Assembly: GCA_945903305.1 (NCBI GenBank)
Contig: CAMDOA010000011.1
Coordinates: 1 to 57,633, forward strand
From: Chitinophaga pinensis
GTDB lineage: Bacteria > Bacteroidota > Bacteroidia > Chitinophagales > UBA10324
Length of the DNA: 57,633 nt
Direction: 5' to 3'
A program made the translations under genes and the position numbers. Under the pieces are notes generated by a model that saw only the letters and a program-made list of their open reading frames with translations, searched no databases and was not told where the DNA came from. Shown one piece after another: positions 1 through 9,174 of this stretch. Each line of letters starts with the position of its first letter. The first letter of the stretch is position 1.

Positions 1-1
1 T

Positions 2-460
2 GCACAATTGCTCGACAATGCCATTAACACAGCAAAAAAAGAAATTGTGAACCGTTATGATTTTCATGGCTCAAAAACCGAAATTGAATTTGATAAAAAG
101 GAAATGAAAATTACGGTGACTACCGAAAATGATATGCGGGTAAAAGCGATTGGTGATATTTTGATAGCACGGTCAATGAAGCAACATATTGATCCTCGAT
201 GTTTCGATTTCGGGAAAGACCAGTATGCTTCGGGCAACATGCTTCGAAAAGAAATTAAAATCAAACAGGGCATTGACCGCGATACCGCAAAAAAAATGGT
301 GAAGGATATAAAGGAAAATGGATTGAAAGTACAGGCAAGTATTATGGATGATCAATTGCGTGTAACCGGAAAAAAAATTGACGACCTGCAATCAGTCATA
401 TCATTTTTAAAGTTGAAAGATTATTCGGTGCCGCTCGATTTTGTGAATATGAAGAGTTGA
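2..460 (+). CDS. YajQ family nucleotide-binding protein (5' truncated by window edge)
   Basis: The reading frame is open to the left edge of the window and matches the YajQ/UPF0234 family from near its N-terminus: the edge codons give A-Q-L-L-DNAIN-TAKKEI, the family's first helix, so only about a dozen residues are missing. Later family hallmarks are YDFHGSKTEIEFD, the GKD-Y-SGN turn and the C-terminal VTGKKIDDLQ and SVPLDFVN stretches. Members elsewhere bind RNA or cyclic-di-GMP and are cytosolic two-domain proteins; the ligand here is unknown. A TTG at base 8 is in frame but lies inside the conserved first helix, so it is not the true start. The gene is separated by about 120 bases from the next gene on the same strand. 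Confidence 0.93.
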   Translation, partial: AQLLDNAINTAKKEIVNRYDFHGSKTEIEFDKKEMKITVTTENDMRVKAIGDILIARSMKQHIDPRCFDFGKDQYASGNMLRKEIKIKQGIDRDTAKKMVKDIKENGLKVQASIMDDQLRVTGKKIDDLQSVISFLKLKDYSVPLDFVNMKS

Positions 461-581
461 ACTCAGCACCCACTTAATTCCCAATATTTTTTTCTAAGTA
501 ACCTGAATTGTTAAAGGCTGTGAATCTTAAAAACATTTTTTTTAATTTAGTATATTTACTCTTACTTCAAATAGTGTAAAA

Positions 582-1520
582 ATGAAAACCAATTTAATCG
601 TCATTTTATTATTGCTTCCGTTAATGGATTATGCTCAGCAACTCACTGATAATAATTACAGAATCTATTCTGTAAAGCAGCAGAAAGAGGTTCCGCTCAG
701 TGCAATTATAACTGACATGGAAAATTACGATGTATTGATTTACGGCGAACAACACAACGATAGTGTAACTCATTATTTAGAGAAAACAATTTTTGAAATG
801 ATGTATGCACAATACAATTCAAATCTTGCATTGTCGATGGAAATGTTTGACCGTGATGTGCAACCGGTAATGAATGAGTACCTGGCCGGATACATTCGTG
901 AAAAGCATTTTAAAAAAGATGCGCGCGTATGGAGTAATTATTCCGACTACAGAGCAATGGTTGAATTTTCGAAAGAGAAAAACCTGCCAGTGATATGTGC
1001 CAATGCAGCAAGCCGTTATACCAACCTTGCAGGAAGAAAAGGAATTGCTGAATTGATGAAACTGCCAAAGGAGTCGAAAGCGAATTTTGCACCGCTGCCT
1101 TATGATACTGCAACCGGCGACTATCACAATAAACTTTGGGAACTGTCGGGGCATTCAATAACACCCGTTACTCAAATTAGCGACACTCTAAAAGTTCAAA
1201 CACCACCACCCATGATGATGGGCAACTTTAATCTTGTTGTAGCGCAATCATTATGGGATGCAACGATGGCTTTTTCGATAGCTGAATTCAAAAAGAAAAA
1301 TCCGGAGAAAAAAATTTTTCATATAAACGGGCGCTTTCATTCCGATGAAGGATTTGCTGTAGTTATGCAACTGAAAAAATACAGTCCTAAAACTAAACCA
1401 TTAATTATTTCATCCACCAGCGATGATTCTTTTCCGAATATTGATTGGTCGCCATTCAAAAAATTGGGCGATTATATTATTATCACTGACCCTAAAGTTC
1501 CGGTTACTTATGAAGAGTAA
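582..1520 (+). CDS. ChaN/DUF399-like (Tiki superfamily) secreted protein
   Basis: A 312-residue protein with an N-terminal signal-like hydrophobic segment (residues 4-17, ending YAQQ), followed by a ChaN-type haem-binding/Tiki fold. Visible family motifs are YGEQHNDSVTHYLE (about residues 56-69), SMEMFDRDVQPVMNEYL (about 86-102), the ICANAASRY stretch in mid-protein and FHINGRFHSDEGF near residue 250. The Glu and His residues in the first and last motifs are the usual ligand or catalytic positions of this superfamily. There is no clear lipobox Cys, so it is probably periplasmic rather than a lipoprotein. It stands alone between yajQ and a receiver-domain gene. Role in haem/iron handling is inferred from E. 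coli-type ChaN; a proteolytic (Tiki-like) role is the alternative. Confidence 0.85.
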   Translation: MKTNLIVILLLLPLMDYAQQLTDNNYRIYSVKQQKEVPLSAIITDMENYDVLIYGEQHNDSVTHYLEKTIFEMMYAQYNSNLALSMEMFDRDVQPVMNEYLAGYIREKHFKKDARVWSNYSDYRAMVEFSKEKNLPVICANAASRYTNLAGRKGIAELMKLPKESKANFAPLPYDTATGDYHNKLWELSGHSITPVTQISDTLKVQTPPPMMMGNFNLVVAQSLWDATMAFSIAEFKKKNPEKKIFHINGRFHSDEGFAVVMQLKKYSPKTKPLIISSTSDDSFPNIDWSPFKKLGDYIIITDPKVPVTYEE

Positions 1521-1588
1521 TTAGCTAATTCAAAATTGAATTCAGAAAATGATTTCATTTTAAATTTATTTTTAACTCAATAATTATC

Positions 1589-2002
1589 ATGAGCGTGAAT
1601 AATTCAAGAAATATTATTGTGGTGGATGATGATCCTGTAAGTGTGCAGATATGCAATATGGTTTTTAAGCGAACAATGCCGGCCGCAAAAATTCTCGTAT
1701 TTGAAAATGGATTTGTTGCTTTAAAATGGATAAATGGTGAACGAAGTATGCATTCAATAAATGATTATTATGTTTTACTGCTCGATTTAAATATGCCTGT
1801 AGTTGATGGTTGGGGTTTCTTAACTGATTTTGAAATTTTGGCAGAAGACATTCAAAAAAAATTTCACATTTATATTATGACTTCATCTGATGAAGATAAA
1901 GATATTGAGCGGGCAAAACAATTTCAGTCTATAAAAGGATTTCATTTAAAACCACTCACACATAAAATTATCAATCAGATTTTTGCTGAAGTTGGTGATT
2001 AA
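1589..2002 (+). CDS. Single-domain response regulator (receiver only)
   Basis: A 137-residue CheY-like receiver domain with no output domain. The acidic pocket is VVDDDP (residues 11-16), the phospho-acceptor is Asp66 in LLLDLNMPVVDGW, the switch Thr/Ser is in IMTSS (about 97-100) and the conserved Lys is Lys121 in HLKP. All expected catalytic residues are present, so it should be phosphorylatable. No histidine kinase lies next to it, so the partner is unknown. In Bacteroidota such stand-alone receivers are often phospho-relay intermediates; that is inference. A weak AT-rich inverted repeat (AATTCAA/TTGAATT, about 1527-1542) lies before it. Confidence 0.93.
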   Translation: MSVNNSRNIIVVDDDPVSVQICNMVFKRTMPAAKILVFENGFVALKWINGERSMHSINDYYVLLLDLNMPVVDGWGFLTDFEILAEDIQKKFHIYIMTSSDEDKDIERAKQFQSIKGFHLKPLTHKIINQIFAEVGD

Positions 2003-2017
2003 GATAAAAGTATTTTG

Positions 2018-2047
2018 TTGTAAATATTTTATTGAATAAAACTTTTG
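2018..2047 (+). promoter_or_regulatory. Predicted Bacteroidota-type promoter
   Basis: TTG (2018-2020), a 19-base spacer and AACTTTTG (2040-2047) fit the phylum consensus TTTG-N19-TAnnTTTG with one mismatch in the -7 box. The start codon of the membrane-protein gene is 25 bases further on. Confidence 0.5.
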
Positions 2048-2072
2048 CATCTTTCCGTCAATAAAAATCAAT

Positions 2073-2426
2073 ATGCGCTTCTTAATTAAAATTTTGGTAA
2101 CCGGTCTGTCAGTGTTGGTTTCATCTTACTTGTTGCCGGGGGTCGATGTTGAAAATATGCTGACAGCCATTGGTGTAGCAGCAGTGCTTGCCGTGTTGAA
2201 TGCATTTGTAAAACCTGTTCTTATCATTCTCACTTTACCGATAACTATTTTTTCGTTAGGCTTATTTCTATTAGTTATCAATGCATTCATGATTATGCTG
2301 GCCGGAAAATTTGTTCCCGGATTTACAGTTGAAGGATTCTGGTATGCATTGCTTTTTAGTATTGTACTTTCAATTATCAACTCCCTGTTTGAAGCAAGCA
2401 ACCCGGATAGGAGGAGAGACGAATAA
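2073..2426 (+). CDS. Phage-holin-4_2/YvlD-family small membrane protein
   Basis: A 117-residue protein made almost entirely of four hydrophobic segments (about residues 3-21, 30-52, 56-76 and 88-107), ending in a charged tail. The order of short motifs (SSYLLPGV, LAVLNAFVKPVL, LTLPITI-SLGLFLLVINAFM, FWYALLFSIVLSIIN) is that of the YvlD/DUF360 'phage holin family 4' membrane proteins. Despite the family name these are chromosomal inner-membrane proteins of unknown function and there is no phage context here. The gene converges with dnaE, 75 bases away. Confidence 0.87.
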   Translation: MRFLIKILVTGLSVLVSSYLLPGVDVENMLTAIGVAAVLAVLNAFVKPVLIILTLPITIFSLGLFLLVINAFMIMLAGKFVPGFTVEGFWYALLFSIVLSIINSLFEASNPDRRRDE

Positions 2427-2500
2427 TTTATTTTGACAGATTCAGTTTATCCGGAATCATTTTTTATGCCGATGAATATTTTATAATCGAATCAGAGTTT

Positions 2501-5500
2501 TTAATTCAACCCCAACTCAGCATCCTTTATATCACTGATGTATTTCAGAAAACTTTCATCGTACGATACATAGAGTTCCTTGCTGATGAAGTTAAGTTTT
2601 ATTTCATCTGTTAAATCATGAACCTGTAAATACAGTGGAACATTGCCTTTATAATTGTGCTGTATCACCATTATTTTTTTTATGAATTCATCATTAATGC
2701 TGTCCAGTTCAACTTTCATTACCAATTTTTTCACATACTTGCTTCGCACATCACTTAGCAGTTCTATGCTGTTTACATAAAATTCAAATTGATCCTGCAT
2801 GCCTCTGCGTTCAGTATATTTTCCACGAACCATCACCATCATATCGGGGTGCTGAAAATATTTATTGGTTTCAATGTAAGTTTTTCCGAAAACAGTAACA
2901 GTCATTTCACTTTCAAAATCTTCCAACTTAAATGAACCAAACGGGTTTCCGTTTTGAGCTGTTCGGTGATTCACTTCAGTAATTAATCCGATAAGCGTTA
3001 GATCCTGGTTTCGGTAATTATCTATTTGATTGATTGGGCAGGTTCTGAATTTTTCTACTTCGCGTAAATAATCTTCCAGCGGATGTCCACTTAAAAATAT
3101 TCCGGTTACTTCTTTTTCTTTCCGCAATTTTTCAAACTGATGCAATTGTTCTACCTGCGGAAACTCAGGCTCTTTAGGAGCATCATGAACAGCATCGCCA
3201 AAGAGGGAGGTTCCGGCAGGTTTTTTCCCATTCGTATTTCCATTCGCAAACCGGAATGCTTTTTCAATCATGTTTACTTTTTCTCCGGTAGGAGTAGCAA
3301 AGTATTGCGCACGATGCACATTGGTAAAACAATCAAAGGCTCCCGCATAAATTAATGCTTCCAGTAATTTTTTATTTACTCCCTTCCCACCAATTCTTTT
3401 TGCTAAATCAAAAATTCCTTTGAATGGTCCATTGAGATTTCGTTCTTCCATCAACGAATTAACAGCTGATTCTCCTACACCTTTCACAGCCGTTAAAGCA
3501 AATCGTATTGCTCCATTCTTCACTGAAAAAACTTCTTCGCTCTCATTAATATCCGGTCCAAGTGTTTTAATTCCGAGTCGCTTGCAATCACTCAAAAACT
3601 TTTGCATTTCTTCCACACTCGTCATGTTGTGTGTGAGTGCACTTGCCATAAACTCCGCAGGATAATGTGCTTTCAGGTAAGAAGTTTGAAATGCAATAAC
3701 TGCATAGGCCACCGAGTGCGAACGATTGAAACCATACTCGGCAAATTTTTCCATGGTATCATAAATATCGCTTGCCTCTTGCTCAGTGGTTCCGTTCTTT
3801 AGGGCGCCTTCACTGAAAATGGCGCGATGCTTCTGCATTTCATCTACATTCTTTTTTCCCATCGCCTTGCGTAACAAATCAGCAGAACCCAATGTGTAGT
3901 TCGCCATCTTTTGCGCCACTTGCATAATTTGTTCCTGATAAACCATAATACCAAAAGTTGGTTCCAGAATTTCTTTTATCATGACATGCGGATACACCAC
4001 CGGACTACGGCCATGCTTGCGCGCAATGTATTCCGGTATGTTTCCCATCGGGCCAGGGCGATACAAGGCATTCATCGCAATCAAATCTTCAATGTTGGTT
4101 GGCTTCAGCAACTTTAAATATTCGCGCATGCCCTTGCTTTCAAACTGAAATACGCCGGTCATTTCGCCACGCTGAAAAAGTTCTAAAGTTTTAGAATCGT
4201 CCAATGGAATTTTATCCAAATCAATTTCAACTCCGTGATTTTGTTTGATAAATCGAATGGCATCTTTCATAATTGAAAGTGTTTTCAACCCGAGAAAATC
4301 CATTTTTAACATGCCCGCACTTTCAATGTATTTTCCGGAATACTGCGTGACGAACAAATCAGAATCTTTGTTCTTCGATACCGGAATGTATTCGCGAATA
4401 TCACTTGGAGCAATAATGATTCCTGCTGCATGAACTCCTGTGTGGCGCGAACATCCTTCTAATGTTTCGGCCACGCGTAAAGTTTTTAAAATAAGTGGCG
4501 ATGCTTTTTCTTTCATCAACACTAAATCTTTATTCATTTCATAAGCGCGCGCGAAGGTCATTCCTGGATTTTCAGGAATAAGTTTAGCAATGGCGTTTGC
4601 TTCAATCAACGAAACTCCCAAGGCGCGCGACACATCTTTCACGGCCATCTTTGGCGCCATTGTTCCGAAGGTGATGATTTGCGCCACCTGATTGCGACCA
4701 TATTTCTGCACCACATAATCAATAACTTTCTGGCGGCCATTGTCATCAAAATCAATATCCATATCAGGCATGCTCACACGCTCCGGATTTAAAAACCGCT
4801 CGAACAGCAACCGATATTTTATGGGGTCAATATTGGTAATGCCAATGCAGTAAGCAACCGCAGAGCCCGCTGCCGAACCACGACCGGGGCCAACAGCCAC
4901 TCCTAAATCTTTTGCAGCAGTTATAAAATCCTGCACGATTAAAAAGTAGCCGGCGAACTTCATATTCTGTATCACCTTCAACTCATATTCCAGGCGCGAA
5001 CGAATTTCGTCATTTACTTCGCCATATCTTTTTATTGCTCCTTCAAATGTGAGATGTTCGAGGTATGATTGCTGATCCGCAAATTTTTCGGGAACCGTGT
5101 AAGCGGGCAATAAAATATCGCGCTCTAATTTTAAGTTGGTGATTTTTGAAACTACTTCGAGCGTGTTGTCGAGCGCCATTGGCAAATCGGCGAACAACTC
5201 ATTCATTTCACTTTGCGTTTTAAAATAAAATTCGTGCCCCTGAAAGCGCATACGATTCGGATCGTTGTAATCCTTACCTGTTTGTATGCACAACAAAATA
5301 TCCTGCGCTTCCGAATCCGAATCGTTTACATAGTGAGTGTCGTTGGTGGCAATCATTTTCACATTGTATTTTTTTGCCCAACGCACTAATACTTCATTCA
5401 CCTGATCCTGTTCAGGAATTCCATGTCGCTGTAATTCGATGTAATAATCATCTCCGAAATTATCGACCCACCAACGAAATTCTTTTTCTGCCTCTGCCTC

Positions 5501-5941
5501 TCCTTTTCTTAAGATTGTGCGGGGAACAATTCCTGCCAAGCAACAAGTGCTCGCAATTAATCCATCCTTGTGTTGCAGTAAAACTGCCTTATCAATTCGC
5601 GGTTTAAAATAAAATCCTTCCATGTAACCAAGCGAACTCAGCTTCATTAAATTTTTATAACCCACTTCATCCTTCGCCAATAACAATTGATGATACCGGG
5701 TTGAATCAGATTTATCAAAATGATTATCGCATAAATAAAATTCGCAACCAACAATCGGGATAATTCCTTTTTTGTGCGCCGTGCTTACAAACTGAAAAAC
5801 ACCAAACATATTTCCATGGTCAGTGATGGCAACTGCTTTCTGATTATCTGCAATGGCCTTGGTCATCATCTTATCAATGTTCGATGCGCCATCGAGCAAT
5901 GAATACTGAGTATGATTATGGAGGTGGGAATATTCGGGCAT
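2501..5941 (-). CDS. dnaE: DNA polymerase III alpha subunit
   Basis: The 1146-residue replicative polymerase. It opens with the PHP domain (HLHNHTQYSLLDG, residues 6-18, metal-site histidines), continues with the C-family polymerase core including GPGRGSAAGS and PDMDIDFDDNGR near residue 390, which carries the catalytic aspartates, then helix-hairpin-helix sequence (about 800-850) and an OB fold (LIGLITEVNHR onward, about 1000-1070). Length is normal for the short DnaE1 type of Bacteroidota. The ATG is the first codon of the conserved MPEYSHLHNHT start. Nothing is missing and no frameshift is visible. It is the last gene of a leftward run and may be transcribed alone, with about 120 bases between it and the next upstream gene. 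Confidence 0.98.
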   Translation of the reverse strand: MPEYSHLHNHTQYSLLDGASNIDKMMTKAIADNQKAVAITDHGNMFGVFQFVSTAHKKGIIPIVGCEFYLCDNHFDKSDSTRYHQLLLAKDEVGYKNLMKLSSLGYMEGFYFKPRIDKAVLLQHKDGLIASTCCLAGIVPRTILRKGEAEAEKEFRWWVDNFGDDYYIELQRHGIPEQDQVNEVLVRWAKKYNVKMIATNDTHYVNDSDSEAQDILLCIQTGKDYNDPNRMRFQGHEFYFKTQSEMNELFADLPMALDNTLEVVSKITNLKLERDILLPAYTVPEKFADQQSYLEHLTFEGAIKRYGEVNDEIRSRLEYELKVIQNMKFAGYFLIVQDFITAAKDLGVAVGPGRGSAAGSAVAYCIGITNIDPIKYRLLFERFLNPERVSMPDMDIDFDDNGRQKVIDYVVQKYGRNQVAQIITFGTMAPKMAVKDVSRALGVSLIEANAIAKLIPENPGMTFARAYEMNKDLVLMKEKASPLILKTLRVAETLEGCSRHTGVHAAGIIIAPSDIREYIPVSKNKDSDLFVTQYSGKYIESAGMLKMDFLGLKTLSIMKDAIRFIKQNHGVEIDLDKIPLDDSKTLELFQRGEMTGVFQFESKGMREYLKLLKPTNIEDLIAMNALYRPGPMGNIPEYIARKHGRSPVVYPHVMIKEILEPTFGIMVYQEQIMQVAQKMANYTLGSADLLRKAMGKKNVDEMQKHRAIFSEGALKNGTTEQEASDIYDTMEKFAEYGFNRSHSVAYAVIAFQTSYLKAHYPAEFMASALTHNMTSVEEMQKFLSDCKRLGIKTLGPDINESEEVFSVKNGAIRFALTAVKGVGESAVNSLMEERNLNGPFKGIFDLAKRIGGKGVNKKLLEALIYAGAFDCFTNVHRAQYFATPTGEKVNMIEKAFRFANGNTNGKKPAGTSLFGDAVHDAPKEPEFPQVEQLHQFEKLRKEKEVTGIFLSGHPLEDYLREVEKFRTCPINQIDNYRNQDLTLIGLITEVNHRTAQNGNPFGSFKLEDFESEMTVTVFGKTYIETNKYFQHPDMMVMVRGKYTERRGMQDQFEFYVNSIELLSDVRSKYVKKLVMKVELDSINDEFIKKIMVIQHNYKGNVPLYLQVHDLTDEIKLNFISKELYVSYDESFLKYISDIKDAELGLN

Positions 5942-6064
5942 TATAAATTGGTCTGTTTGGCAATAATAAAGTTAGCGCATCACTAACTCAATAATATGTT
6001 GGTTATAAAATGAAAATGTGGAGAAGTTTTGTTCTGAATTAATTTCTCAAAAATTCTGACTCAA

Positions 6065-6511
6065 TCAATTCTGAATCTTGCTGACTTTTAATTTAAGAAC
6101 AAAGTATTCATATGTATATTTTTTTCGATCAACCAAAAATCCCATCTACATAATTTTTTGCACTTGTTTTGAAATAAAATAGGTACATGAGATAAAGGGC
6201 CTGAGTGCATCAACCAAAGTGATTTTACCAATTGAATCTGCAAACACTCTGAAATAAAAACTGCCTTCAATTTCTTCCTCTCTACAAAATTCAGGATAGA
6301 CAAATTGTTTATTGAAATGCTTGCGAAGTTGAACTGTGTCATGATTGCTGTTGTGCCATTTGAACTCAAGATTGGACGATATGGAGTCATTGCTGATAAA
6401 GTAAATTTCTATCGGATACGAAAATGTTTTATTTCGATGGTATCGATAATCCTGCGAATGGCCAACATTAACAAGTAGAAAAAGCAAAACAAAGCCTAAA
6501 TATTTTTTCAT
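6065..6511 (-). pseudogene. TonB-C-terminal-like secreted protein interrupted by in-frame TAG
   Basis: The intact part starts at the ATG at 6511 (signal peptide MKKYLGFVLLFLLVNVGHSQ) and reads 121 residues to a TAG at 6146-6148. A longer frame to 6556 exists, but the signal peptide marks the start. Residues about 72-105 (YPEFCREEEIEG...FRVFADSIGKI) follow the TonB C-terminal pattern 'YP..a....IeG.v.v.f.v...G.v'. Reading through the TAG, the same frame continues MGFLVDRKKYTYEYFVLKLKV up to a TGA at 6065-6067, which supplies exactly the last strand that the domain needs. I therefore call one gene with a nonsense codon. It could be a pseudogene, a sequence error or a true short protein. It is short for a TonB, with no proline-rich span, so a stand-alone TonB-C-like protein is more likely than an energy transducer. 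Confidence 0.6.
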
Positions 6512-6589
6512 CTCACATTTAATATTTACGATTTGAATCCCAACGAGAATTGCCACTAAAAATTAAAATGAAAACAGAATAAATATTAT

Positions 6590-7765
6590 TTATAAATAAC
6601 TCAGCCACCATTTTTCTTTATGTTCTGTTTTATACTTATCAAACCATTTGCATAGTGGATAAAGCATGGCGATGACTGTTATCCATACAAGATAAACTAC
6701 CCAAAGACTAAACCCATATCCTTTCAACCCCAATAAAAAAGATTCATCATCAATGTAGATTTGATTATGCCAACTATAACCTGAAATCTCGGCAGCTATC
6801 ATGGATAAAAAATGTATGAGATAAAGGTGTAGGATGTAGTAAAAAAATGGAACTCTTCCAAAGACATTGAAGAAACCAACTATTTTTCCTTTGAAATTTT
6901 CAGTGTTAGCAAGGAACAGAAAAGCAATACCTAAAGTTATAAGTAAAAATAAAAGTGAAGGCGGGTATTTTGCGAGGTTTAAAAACGACATGAGTGTTTT
7001 TGAAAATGTTTCATAATAAATCCAATTCTCAGAGTCGCAATAAAAATTTGTAACATTCAGAATAAAGAAAAGCAGGATTGCTGAAATCCCGATACTGTTA
7101 AGAATTATTTTTCGTTTCGTATGATCAAACGAAGAATTATAAAGAGAACCAAAAATATATCCTAACGACATAACTGCTATCCATGGAACAATAGGATATC
7201 CAACATAAATTTTATAATTATTCCAAAATGAAAAATCACCACCTTCATGTAAAAGCGCCCATAAAAAATTATTGTCAAAATGCTGCCCATCAAAAAGATT
7301 GTGACCGAAAATCAACAGACAACTAAAAATTAAAATGAGTGGTTTAGGAAGATATATTAAGGCGGCTAAAAAAATCATGCTAATGCCTAAACACCATATA
7401 ACAGCTAAGCCGGTATTTCTGAATTGAATATCGAAGTTCCATCCAAAATTTACAATCGTTAACTCAATAAAAACCAACCATAGACCACGAGTAAATAAAA
7501 AGGTTGATAGCTCATTAATATTTTTTCTCCTTCCAACCATGTATGCAGATACACCAGCTAAAAAACTAAATGTTGGTGCGCAGAAATGGGTAATGAATCG
7601 TGTAAAAAAAATAGGAAGCGTTGATTTTGTGGAGTCAGTTGGGTCAAAAATTAGAACAGAAGCATGAAAAAAATCTCGGGTGTGGTCGAGTGCCATAATG
7701 ACCATGACCAATCCTTTTAGCAGATCAATAGATTCGATTCTGGTTTGAGTAATTGATAAAGTCAT
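6590..7765 (-). CDS. DUF1624 / heparan-alpha-glucosaminide acetyltransferase-like membrane protein
   Basis: A 391-residue polytopic inner-membrane protein with about ten hydrophobic segments. The N-terminus (R-I-ESIDLLKGLVMVIMALDHTRDFF, about residues 9-33) is the signature of the DUF1624/YeiB-like acyltransferase group, in which the DHTRD His is the presumed acyl-transfer residue, and FLAGVSAYM follows in the expected position. The gene is complete, starts at ATG and stands between a broken TonB-C-like gene and a SUI1 gene, with no operon partner that hints at a substrate. Transfer of an acyl group across the membrane to a sugar or glycolipid is inferred from the family. Confidence 0.85.
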   Translation of the reverse strand: MTLSITQTRIESIDLLKGLVMVIMALDHTRDFFHASVLIFDPTDSTKSTLPIFFTRFITHFCAPTFSFLAGVSAYMVGRRKNINELSTFLFTRGLWLVFIELTIVNFGWNFDIQFRNTGLAVIWCLGISMIFLAALIYLPKPLILIFSCLLIFGHNLFDGQHFDNNFLWALLHEGGDFSFWNNYKIYVGYPIVPWIAVMSLGYIFGSLYNSSFDHTKRKIILNSIGISAILLFFILNVTNFYCDSENWIYYETFSKTLMSFLNLAKYPPSLLFLLITLGIAFLFLANTENFKGKIVGFFNVFGRVPFFYYILHLYLIHFLSMIAAEISGYSWHNQIYIDDESFLLGLKGYGFSLWVVYLVWITVIAMLYPLCKWFDKYKTEHKEKWWLSYL

Positions 7766-7860
7766 GCTTTTTCATTTTTCATTGTAGAAAAAATATTTTT
7801 AAAGTTGGAAAGATGGTCAAATACTTTTATTAATACTTTGCATTTTCATTTTACAATTCT

Positions 7861-8190
7861 TTATCGTACTCCGTATCCAGCTGCTTTCAATATTGTGACC
7901 ACTCGGTCCTTTTGATTTCCTTGAATGATGATTTGTCCGTCCTTGGCTGAACCACCTGTTCCGACTTTTGTTTTCAATAATTTACAAAGTGCTTCAAGAG
8001 TATCTTCGCTTCCGATAAAGCCATCAATGAGTGTAACAGTTTTTCCGGCACGCATTTTCGAGTCGAGTTTTACAAACAGCTTTTGCATTTTCGGCGGAAA
8101 GGTTTGCTGCGCGGGTTTATTATTTTCCTGATAGTTGAAGTTTGTGTTGGTGGAGTAAACAACTCCGGTGCGGTTTTTATTTTTTGACAC
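7861..8190 (-). CDS. SUI1/eIF1-like translation factor (YciH family)
   Basis: 109 residues starting at GTG (8188-8190). The C-terminal 75 residues are a SUI1 domain: VKLDSKMRAGKTVTLIDGF, then LCKLLKTKVGTGGSAKDG and IIIQGNQKDRVVTILKAAGYGVR, matching the bacterial YciH/eIF1 pattern 'K..rgGK.vTvi.Gl.. K..cG.GGt.K.g.IeiQGd.r'. The first 35 residues are polar and likely disordered. YciH influences start-site fidelity in E. coli; its role here is inferred. It appears monocistronic. Confidence 0.93.
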   Translation of the reverse strand: MSKNKNRTGVVYSTNTNFNYQENNKPAQQTFPPKMQKLFVKLDSKMRAGKTVTLIDGFIGSEDTLEALCKLLKTKVGTGGSAKDGQIIIQGNQKDRVVTILKAAGYGVR

Positions 8191-8295
8191 GATAATTAAG
8201 ATTAGAAATTAAAGATTAAAAATGTGAATCATTCATGAACACAATTAAAACAAAAGTATGAAGTGAGTAAATTAAAAATGATTGAGTCGCAAATA

Positions 8296-9174
8296 TTATT
8301 CAGGCACAACAACATTCAAATACCCAGAAAGAATTTTAAAATATGCTTTGCTGTCAATGATTATCGGGTCACCATCAATGTGCGCCAGTAATTTTCCGGT
8401 GAAGTGAACGGTTGCTTCCTTTGATTTTATGTTTTGAAAAAAACTGCGGCTCATTCTTCCACTTGAAAGTGCAGTCAGTGCCAGAGCAGTACCAAACTGC
8501 AAACGATTTCTAAATGGAAGACAAAGTGCTTCTAAAATTCCATCCTGAACACTTGCTTCGGGTGTGAGTGTTACATTGTAACCAAACTGCGAAGCATTAA
8601 ATACATTGAGAAAAGCAAATTTTCCATTCAGCATTTTTCCTTCCGATTCAATTTGCATGGCTCCGGGTTTGTATAGTAGAAAATCACGAAACACATACCA
8701 GGCATACGCATAAAATCCACGCATCTTATTTCCGTGAAATGAATGAATCACTTCGCCGGTAAAACCAACTCCGGCATTGCTGAGAAATAAATGTTCATTC
8801 AGCAAACCTGCGTCCATACTGATTGTTTTTCCATTGAGCAATTGTTGCAAAGCTTTAGTTGGGTTCATTGAAATTTTTAAGTGTCGCGCCAAACCGTTTC
8901 CTGAACCAAGCGGAATAATTCCGAGAGCAGATTTTGTGCCTCCTAAACCTCGTGCGATTTCATTTAATGTTCCATCGCCACCAACCGCAACTACTACATC
9001 AGCATTTTTTTCTGCTTCATTTTTTGCCAATTCAATAGCATGACCTGCTCGTTCTGTCAGCAGAATTTTATATTCAACTTCAGCATTTTTAAATATCAAT
9101 TCAATTAATGCAGGAATATTTTTCTTGCGGCTCACTCCTGAAACAGGATTGATGATGAATGAATATTTTTTCAT
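8296..9174 (-). CDS. Diacylglycerol kinase family lipid kinase
   Basis: A 292-residue DAGK-catalytic-domain protein of the YegS/DgkB type. The nucleotide site is VVAVGGDGTLNEIARGL (about residues 60-76) and GTKSALGIIPLGSGNGLARHL follows; the N-terminal INPVSG is also typical. It probably phosphorylates a membrane lipid (diacylglycerol or sphingoid base) at the cytosolic face. Its ATG overlaps the stop of the upstream LTA-synthase-like gene by four bases, so the two are translationally coupled, which suggests that the kinase recycles a lipid product of that enzyme. The coupling is seen; the recycling role is inference based on Gram-positive LtaS/DgkB pairs. Confidence 0.92.
   Translation of the reverse strand: MKKYSFIINPVSGVSRKKNIPALIELIFKNAEVEYKILLTERAGHAIELAKNEAEKNADVVVAVGGDGTLNEIARGLGGTKSALGIIPLGSGNGLARHLKISMNPTKALQQLLNGKTISMDAGLLNEHLFLSNAGVGFTGEVIHSFHGNKMRGFYAYAWYVFRDFLLYKPGAMQIESEGKMLNGKFAFLNVFNASQFGYNVTLTPEASVQDGILEALCLPFRNRLQFGTALALTALSSGRMSRSFFQNIKSKEATVHFTGKLLAHIDGDPIIIDSKAYFKILSGYLNVVVPE

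Noticed and set aside
2073-2426. Prophage remnant suggested by the 'phage holin' family name
   Set aside because: The family is chromosomal in most bacteria and no other phage gene is nearby.
6088-6390. A 100-codon minus-strand frame overlapping the 3' end of the TonB-C-like gene
   Set aside because: It is the shifted frame of the same DNA; the unshifted frame gives a better domain through the TAG, so a frameshift explanation is not needed.
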